A stretch of 64,000 nt of DNA from Tachypleus tridentatus (Eukaryota > Arthropoda > Merostomata > Xiphosura > Limulidae): assembly GCF_004210375.1 (NCBI RefSeq), contig NC_134831.1:44984035-45048034 (forward strand), written 5' to 3'. Position 1 is the stretch's first letter. Each line of letters starts with the position of its first letter. The position numbers and the translations under genes are program-made. This document shows positions 60,401-64,000 of this stretch, one piece after another. The notes under the pieces were generated by a model. It searched no databases. It had not been told where the DNA came from and saw nothing but the letters and a program-made list of their open reading frames with translations.

Positions 60401-61717
60401 TGATTATGAGGAAAGAGACAGTAGAAGTAAGATTAAGTAAGAGAATATCATAAAGTAAAGATGTTAGAACGACAAATAGTGTAGAGAACGTTAGAGTACT
60501 TTTTAACATTAACAACGACTCCCCACTTACATCATGAGCGTAATAATAGCCAACTTTCTGGGCATATTGCTGAGTTATCCCTACAAGAACCCGCGTAACT
60601 GGATCAGATGATAGGTCACAATACTCATCTTGCCGGAAAAAATCATGCACAAGATCTGGAGAACGTTCGACTGGAACATCTTTACGTTTTATCCAGTCTT
60701 GGACCATGCTGTGTAGACGGAAAGCTCCGGCTGTGAATGAATTATACGTTGTAGGATTTAGGGCTTCATCATACTCAAAATAAGGCTTGTAATACTCCTT
60801 CTCATAGACCTCCCCAAGTATAAGTGGTCTTAAATGTTTGTCAGTGATGTGCTGCAAAATAGCTCCAATAATCTTTCTAACTTCCTGATAAAGTTTTTCG
60901 GGTTCCCAGCCGCTGTTAGACAAAAGATCAACGAGGCGATTGTGTTCCCTACTAAACAGGGTAGTGAGAGAAGAAATAGCTGGTTGAAGAGTAGACAATG
61001 GGTCACCGCTGCGAAAGCATCGACTGTCACAACCCCTGTTAGAAACTCGGCATTCTTTTATGTCCCTGGGCAGAAGTTTTAAGTACGAGGAGGAAGTGTC
61101 AAATAGAAGCTTGGCTAAATAATGTAGGAAAATATGTGATACTAAAATAAATAAAGGAAATTAAAATAAATAAAGAAAATTTTAAAGTATTTAAAAAACA
61201 CGTTTCCTTTAAGTTAAAATTGTTAAGTCTCATAACAACAATATTCAAGAATTATACACCAACAAATACCCTATTCATGAATTCATTATTCATCTATCAG
61301 TTTACCCGTGTTTATCACCACGTACAATAACAAGTTTTGAAAATATTGTTTGTATTACTTCACCTTAATATAACAGTTACTCTACCCGCCTTTTAAATAA
61401 GAAAAACAATCGATTGCGAGCTTAGCTCACTTTACTGAAGTTAAGACTTATTAACTGTTACCCGAAGTTAGTGAAGTACATTAACCAAACAAAGATTCGA
61501 TGTTGTTGTTCATGTTTAAATCGGAACAAATAACATCATTTATACCTCCATTTCCATCTTCTGATCTTAGTTTCTTTGCTTCCTCTTGGGAAGATCCGTA
61601 TATATTCGATGCATCAATAAATGAAGTTGAAACGATGACTTGTTCTCGATGTTGAACTGAAAAATGTTTAATCCTAAAATCACTGAGGACTCCCACACAG
61701 TCGGCAGTTTCAAACAG
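45243..61717 (-). CDS. Animal haem peroxidase (peroxinectin/chorion-peroxidase type), C-terminal 437 aa, partial gene
   Basis: Peroxidase-cyclooxygenase superfamily enzyme, normally secreted, oxidising halides or phenols with H2O2. Exons 61546-61717, 60531-61114, 50136-50338, 49204-49373 and 45243-45427 join with matching phases (1, 0, 2, 1) at GT-AG introns. In the partial protein: calcium site T31-x-F33-x-D35-x-S37 (TSFIDASNIYG); ECRVSNRGCDSRCF; GDPLSTLQP where the family has G-D-x-R-V-N; REHNRL at 113-118; proximal His192 in AFRLHSMV; IQRGRDHGLPSY; and EDIDLIIGGTIE, then GPTFACLIARQF and GDRFWYE. The distal-His motif and signal peptide should be in exons right of the window. The oddity is Leu97 in place of the distal catalytic Arg. 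Coding is otherwise intact, so it is expressed or only recently inactivated. Confidence 0.94.
45531..45675 (+). repeat. Long inverted repeat, left arm
   Basis: About 145 bp matching the reverse complement of 48671-48811 at roughly 95 percent, including CATATTTGACCGTTGATATT and CTGATTTCAGATTACAGGCG. The arms are 3 kb apart inside the last peroxidase intron. Confidence 0.92.
45803..45898. repeat. 48-bp tandem duplication
   Basis: ACGTATAGAATAGTGAAGTA opens units at 45803 and 45851; both end AAATGTT. Confidence 0.88.
46740..47340. repeat. Very degenerate tandem repeat with a SINE B insertion
   Basis: Blocks with ATGTCAGGTGA, GAAAGG, TAAAGT and ACTATGACAAT recur about every 45-50 bp in varying states of decay. 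A SINE B fragment (reverse, 46855-46935, ATCGAAACCCGATTTCTAGT) interrupts it. Confidence 0.5.
46855..46935 (-). mobile_element. SINE B fragment
   Basis: Carries the tail (GTAGCTACACAAAGGC), directly followed by the B-box TCGAAACCC and the head end (TCTGTGCCATTGAAGGGG); the middle is deleted. Confidence 0.65.
47810..47905 (-). mobile_element. SINE B, decayed
   Basis: TTATTAAGCACAAATATGCA, then TGTTATCTGTGCTGTG and AGCATTACAAGCCGTA follow the SINE B order in reverse with many changes. Confidence 0.5.
48671..48811 (-). repeat. Long inverted repeat, right arm
   Basis: See 45531-45675. The region between the arms holds only decayed repeats. Confidence 0.92.
49204..49373 (-). CDS. Haem peroxidase exon
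   Basis: RVEDIDLIIGGTIEKHVQGG, then LVGPTFACLIARQFATMKYG, then DRFWYEHLNFPGAFTE. Acceptor CATTCACAG, donor GTAAAT. Missed by a start-to-stop ORF scan because no ATG opens it. Confidence 0.95.
50136..50338 (-). CDS. Haem peroxidase exon with IQRGRDHG motif
   Basis: MKHYLMSSSRSVVGIDMLAT, then DIQRGRDHGLPSYVRWREWC, ending EKLKKIY plus two bases. Acceptor TTTTATTAG, donor GTATGT. The Asn that hydrogen-bonds the proximal His in myeloperoxidase is Asp here, as I recall for many arthropod peroxidases. Confidence 0.94.
50510..50975. repeat. 36-bp minisatellite (about 12 units) in a peroxidase intron
   Basis: Consensus blocks GGTAACTACAGAATATA then AACCATGAGCCAGGC repeat every 36 bp (for example 50651, 50687, 50723, 50759). 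It begins about 170 bp downstream of an exon acceptor in genomic order, within the large intron. Confidence 0.9.
51070..52345 (+). pseudogene. Divergent, decayed member of the GERFHQD transposon protein family
   Basis: Plus strand in three frames: DVIIDLYLSR (51250), PGTRVLIYHSRHQ (51335), DELSIELHPQEWKRL (51425), LQIKLGLIENFVERMNKDGN (51830-51890), FPKISETKIK (51912), GSQIRKMLM (51960) and EHGECFHQNISAM (52175-52215). The order equals that of the family at 35.7-37.2 kb, and this copy retains the N-terminal part those copies lack. Multiple stops and shifts. No terminal repeats seen. Confidence 0.6.
52664..53935. repeat. 35-bp minisatellite, about 36 units
   Basis: Unit GAGAATCAGAACTATGAGCC then AGACAGTTTAGTCCT, period exactly 35 at the left end (52681, 52716, 52751) and drifting rightward with small indels. 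It shares TATGAGCCAGAC and AGAAT with the 36-bp array 1.7 kb to the left. Confidence 0.95.
53960..54100 (-). repeat. Penelope-associated terminal repeat
   Basis: The reverse complement reads CCTGACGATGACCGAAGAGG, then GTCGAAACGTTGTTCGCTCC. The same layout ends in CATATCAGCCGTTTTGACAT. Related to 33860-33965 and 59993-60352. No adjacent RT coding. Confidence 0.65.
54101..54677. other. Intronic spacer with a SINE trace
   Basis: AT-rich. At about 54490-54570 CACTTCACAATAGGCTGTCT, then TTAGCATTGTAAGTCC is a decayed minus-strand SINE B/C. Nothing else recognised. Confidence 0.4.
54680..55672 (-). mobile_element. Tc1/mariner-type element, 993 bp, TA target duplication, dead transposase
   Basis: Inverted ends CACCCTTGTGCAAATTAATT (28 identical bases on each side) are flanked by TA (54678-54679, 55673-55674). 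Minus-strand transposase: KVLFSDETHFFVLSQRS near 55350 (first Asp), QDLAPCHTSKLVKHFM near 55070 (second Asp), VLDWPGNSPDLNPIENL near 54990 (third acidic residue), ending with a stop just inside the right-hand repeat. Three nonsense changes are visible: TGA before RKVLFSDE, TAA before QDLAPCH, TGA after NLLMI. The N-terminal DNA-binding part is largely deleted. Confidence 0.93.
55744..55803 (+). mobile_element. SINE A tail only
   Basis: ATCAGCACAGATCGCCCTCG, then TGTAGCTTTGCGCGAAATTC and CAAAAACAAAAACAAACG. A 5'-truncated insertion. Confidence 0.8.
55924..57743 (-). mobile_element. TIR-bearing DNA element, copy 2, with broken GERFHQD-family gene
   Basis: Close relative of 35730-37604, in the same orientation and inside the large peroxidase intron. 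The inner terminal repeat TGTTATTTCTTAATTACTTA is at 55926 and its inverted partner near 57675. The right end continues to GTAACCAAATTTTTAC-like sequence at 57743, while the outer left repeat is missing. Coding (57348-56440) has the same blocks, and here the centre is continuous: GVFVGPQIKKILEYTEFSKK, then KARGSFDAVVRDFLGN. It is broken by an extra T near 56665 and by a 21-bp loss near 57017. The TA microsatellite is shorter than in copy 1. Confidence 0.75.
56078..56358 (+). mobile_element. SINE A, full length, with 12-bp target-site duplication
   Basis: CCTTTGCATAAG at 56066-56077 and 56359-56370 flanks it. Copy 1 of the TIR element shows the uninterrupted site (TTACATAAGGTCTGAA), proving a later insertion. 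Confidence 0.95.
57744..57914. other. Short intronic spacer
   Basis: No recognised feature; AT-rich. Confidence 0.3.
57926..58150 (+). mobile_element. SINE A with internal deletion and target-site duplication
   Basis: ATGTTATTAGA flanks it (57915-57925, 58151-58161). About 55 bp of the body, the GGTAAAAGAGTAGCCCAAGA to GGTGATGAC part, are missing. Confidence 0.92.
58498..58759 (-). mobile_element. SINE A, full length, minus strand
   Basis: Tail at the left (TTGAATTTCGGGCAAAGCTA), tRNA-like head at the right. ACTGTGTTTG borders both sides and is the probable target-site duplication. 58162-58497 and 58760-59677 hold nothing else I recognise. Confidence 0.9.
59688..59970 (-). mobile_element. 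SINE A, full length, with target-site duplication
   Basis: CACTTGAAGT at 59678-59687 and 59971-59980. Complete body with B-box GGGGATTCGAACCCG in reverse. Confidence 0.95.
59993..60352. repeat. Foldback pair of Penelope-type terminal repeats
   Basis: Left arm 59993-60125 and right arm 60215-60352 are inverted copies: AAAGTACAGAACAATGTTTC, AGAGAGTTTGCAACTGACCG and GGGCACAT occur in both, pointing toward each other, with about 90 bp between. The right arm ends about 180 bp from the splice donor of the central peroxidase exon. Confidence 0.9.
60531..61114 (-). CDS. Haem peroxidase exon, central catalytic part
   Basis: A 584-nt exon: KLLFDTSSSYLKLLPRDIKE, then ECRVSNRGCDSRCFRSGD, then PLSTLQPAISSLTTLF and REHNRLVDLL, helix LYQEVRKIIGAILQHIT, proximal-His motif NSFTAGAFRLHSMV, ending YYYAHD. 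Split codon G|CC joins the previous exon. Donor GTAAGTGG at 60530. A 226-aa reading frame continues past the donor for about 70 codons to 60318, but that tail is intron. Confidence 0.94.
61546..61717 (-). CDS. Haem peroxidase exon (first in window)
   Basis: Begins LFETADCVGVLSDF after acceptor AAAAG, holds HREQVIVSTSFIDASNIYGS with all four loop calcium ligands expected from myeloperoxidase (Thr, Phe, Asp, Ser), and ends GNG plus one base before donor GTATAAAT. The acceptor's pyrimidine tract is poor, but an in-frame stop lies just upstream, so the edge is close. Confidence 0.9.
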
Positions 61718-62011
61718 CTTTTAGTAAACTATACATACAAACGTAGAAGATAGCGAACTTTTCATAAAATTGCTCATAAAGGCATCTGTATTACAACGTT
61801 TTAAATAAATATCAAATATTTTCTGAACTCTCGTAATACTTTTTATAAAATCTGTAAAAACATGTAATACGATGTTCTAAATAAAAATCGAATATAATGA
61901 GCTCACGTGATATTGTTTGCGAAACATTTCTGTAACGCAATATTTTAAATAAGCAAACGCAGACTTGAAGTCTTCACAACATATTTTATAAAATGTACAT
62001 TGGTTGGTTGT
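61718..62011. other. Intron upstream of the first visible peroxidase exon
   Basis: No further peroxidase exon recognised here or up to 64000. In particular, no G-Q-x-x-D-H-D distal-His motif was found on the minus strand. Confidence 0.5.
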
Positions 62012-62125
62012 TGTTGTTAAACAAAAGGCTACACAAAGAGCTGTCTGTGTTCTGCCCACCATGCATATCGAAACCCGGTTTCTAGCGGTGTAGCTCCGGA
62101 AACCTCGCTGTGCCACTGGAGAAGC
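62012..62125 (-). mobile_element. SINE B, minus strand
   Basis: TTAAACAAAAGGCTACACAA, then CTGTCTGTGTTCTGCCCACC, ATCGAAACCCGGTTTC (B-box) and CTGTGCCACTGGAG (A-box end). Confidence 0.82.
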
Positions 62126-62577
62126 AAAAATGTATCGGCAACACAAAGTTCTAATAAAACGTAAATAATATCTTTAGATTCTTCTAATATTCTCTGTAAA
62201 TATGATCTTCATTGGTAAAAAAAACAAAAAACACCTTCTAAGTAAACACAGGATGTCCTGAACTATTTCTAAAATCGCCTGTAAAAGATATATTTTCAAC
62301 AAAGCTGCAAATAAACACACAAATCTGGAATCTTGGCGATACAGTCTATCTATAATAATGAAAAAAAAATTGCGTTGTGTAAGCAAAAAAATGACTGACA
62401 AGTGAGAACTACTGTGAGGCGTATGAGGTCAATAAAATTAATGCCTATTATCTGTCAAGAATAAATTTTAAGAGTGGATATTAGCGAGGTTGAAATCGAT
62501 ACATTAATTAAAGGTATGACAGCCATCAACGTAGGAAATTAATGGTGTCAGTTTGTTGTGTTATAATTTGAATTATA

Positions 62578-62816
62578 CAGGGTGTTCGGAAAGTCACTGT
62601 GCACTTATATATTTATTAACAGACATGTTTCAATATAGAATACAGGAGGTAAATATGAATGACAATTATAAACAATTTGAAAGTGAACCCCGTTAGCATC
62701 AATACAGGCCTGGATCCTTCTTATTTTCTTTCTAAACACCGCTATCAGTTGCTGGCTTGAAATAGACTGAATAAAATATGATTACAAAACTGCACAGTGA
62801 CTTTCCGAACACCCTG
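62578..62816 (-). mobile_element. Mariner-type MITE, 239 bp, with a transposase C-terminal relic
   Basis: Ends CAGGGTGTTCGGAAAGTCAC / GTGACTTTCCGAACACCCTG form inverted repeats of about 25 bp flanked by TA (62576-62577, 62817-62818). The minus strand between them reads QLIAVFRKKIRRIQACIDAN and then GVHFQIVYN, followed by PPVFYIETCLLI and a stop, the C-terminus of a transposase. It is thus an internal-deletion derivative of an autonomous element. Confidence 0.92.
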
Positions 62817-62889
62817 TAGAATACTATGTCCGAACCAATCTGGAACTACTTAGACAACATAAATACATACGGAAAAAATCTTTGATAAT

Positions 62890-63570
62890 TCATATAATGG
62901 ACTAAGGAAAGTTCTGGAAAGTTAATCTCAAGCTTAATTCCAATAAAAATAGGAATTATTCCATCAACAGATGAGTTTTCTTGGACACGTATTCAGCAGA
63001 GAGAGAGAGAATGTATACAAACCAACTGAAGACTGACTTCATCCAGAACTGACCGACCAAAGAACCTAAGTAAGGTAAGAAAATATTTTTTGGACTGTGC
63101 TCTTACAAGCATAGTTTTGTAAAATCATCCTCTGACGTATCTCGCTTTTTACACAGATCACTTGAACAGCTAAATGTGTTTTGTTGGGCTTTTGGTCACG
63201 AACAAAAATTCAACAAACTTTAGAAGGAACGGAACGCAACTCCTGTATTAGTGTACCCGACTCTGGAAGCTAATTTTAGACAAAGAATCAAGTAATTTTG
63301 CATTGGGAGCAAAGAAGTCACAAGTATAACACGAAAATCAATATCATGGTTGCATATTATAGCACGGCAACGAATATTGAAGAAAATAGTTACTCTGTAA
63401 CTTGATAAGGGTTCTGTGTGTTGTCATTTCTATCATTACCTCTATGGACAAATGTTTACACTTTGGACAGATCTTGCACTACTGAAGTGGCTGATTAATT
63501 TTTGCAATCCAAAAAAAACCAAATAACAAAATGGTTTTGAAGGCTCCAGTAATACAACTGACTTGGTCAT
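62890..63570 (+). mobile_element. Ty3/gypsy retrotransposon pol fragment (RT-RNase H junction), decayed
   Basis: Plus strand across frames: LKLNSNKNRNYSINR (62930), FLGHVFS (62970), FFGLCSYKHSFVKSSSDVSR (63090-63140), ATPVLVYPTLEANF (63230-63275) and YHYLYGQMFTLWTDLALLKW (63430-63495). These correspond in order to the family's S-F-L-G-H, Y-R-x-F-V, S-x-P-V-L-x-Y-P-D and R-H-Y-L-x-G-x-x-F-x-x-x-T-D-H-x-x-L-x-W. No LTRs recognised in the window. Confidence 0.8.
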
Positions 63571-63646
63571 ATCTATGAAACTGTTGACACAATATCTCAA
63601 ACACCATGTGTTACCGAAAAATATAAACACTATGAAAAGGGTTGTT

Positions 63647-63766
63647 TGTTTGTTGTTAAGCACAAAGTTACACAATGAGCTATCTGTGCTCTGCCCGAAA
63701 CGGGTATCGAAACCCAGTTTCTAGCGCTGTAAGTCTGCAGGCATACATACCGCTTCGCCTCTAGGG
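63647..63766 (-). mobile_element. SINE B, full length, minus strand
   Basis: TTGTTGTTAAGCACAAAGTT (tail), then ATCTGTGCTCTGCCCGAAAC, ATCGAAACCCAGTTTC (B-box), CTGTAAGTCTGCAGGC and ACCGCTTCGCCTCTAGGGGG (head). Confidence 0.88.
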
Positions 63767-64000
63767 GGCTTGTGAAAAGTGAGAAGCACAAGAGTAAACC
63801 ACAGCATAGTCCAACATGTGACATTCATGAATGGTAATGAAAACTGATGTGTTCCAGCAATCAATTGAAATAGCCTCAAGTCAAAGATGTGAGTTTGAAA
63901 CCAATTATTTAGTGGATCAAAATCAAAGACGAAAGACCCTTGTAGCAAACAGTTGCTTTTTTACAATCTGAAAACAAATTTGTATTGACACAGAGGAATT

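Noticed and set aside
60318-60998. 226-codon minus-strand frame as a single-exon gene
   Set aside because: Its last 70 or so codons lie past a strong GTAAGT donor and become hydrophobic low-complexity; its first codons are preceded by in-frame peroxidase coding. It is one exon plus intron read-through.

Overview
The window is animal nuclear DNA: long introns, GT-AG splice junctions, no operons, AT-rich non-coding sequence and dense mobile-element debris. A roughly 280-bp tRNA-derived SINE (here SINE A) occurs about 14 times, and its sequence together with arthropod-style protein motifs points to a chelicerate, most likely a horseshoe crab (Xiphosura). That assignment is inference from family resemblance; no database was searched.

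Two cellular genes are well supported, both on the minus strand. (1) SNAP29, a Qb/Qc SNARE, lies at 32584-15168 in four coding exons that join in frame to a complete 279-aa protein. (2) The C-terminal 437 residues of an animal haem peroxidase lie at 61717-45243 in five exons whose phases all match; its 5' exons lie beyond the right edge. The peroxidase has leucine where the family has its distal catalytic arginine.

Layout: 1-15 kb is a transposon graveyard (hAT remnants, CR1/L2-like LINE pieces, a Penelope-like element with three nested insertions, SINEs). 15.2-32.6 kb is SNAP29; its 11.3-kb intron 2 holds a LINE piece, a second hAT copy and a Penelope-like element split by a Tc1 transposon with an exact TA target duplication. 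33-45 kb is intergenic: a LINE split by a TIR-bearing element that encodes a protein family I cannot name, and that element is itself hit by a SINE. 45.2-61.7 kb is the peroxidase; its 10.2-kb intron holds two related minisatellites, a decayed relative of the unnamed family, a short Tc1-like element, a second TIR-bearing copy and several SINEs. 62-64 kb holds a TA-flanked MITE and a Ty3/gypsy pol fragment.

The genes do not form a pathway. The best candidate for something undescribed is the TIR-flanked element family at about 35.7-37.6 kb and 55.9-57.7 kb, with a distant relative at 51.1-52.3 kb. No functional tRNA, rRNA, CRISPR or prokaryotic feature was seen.
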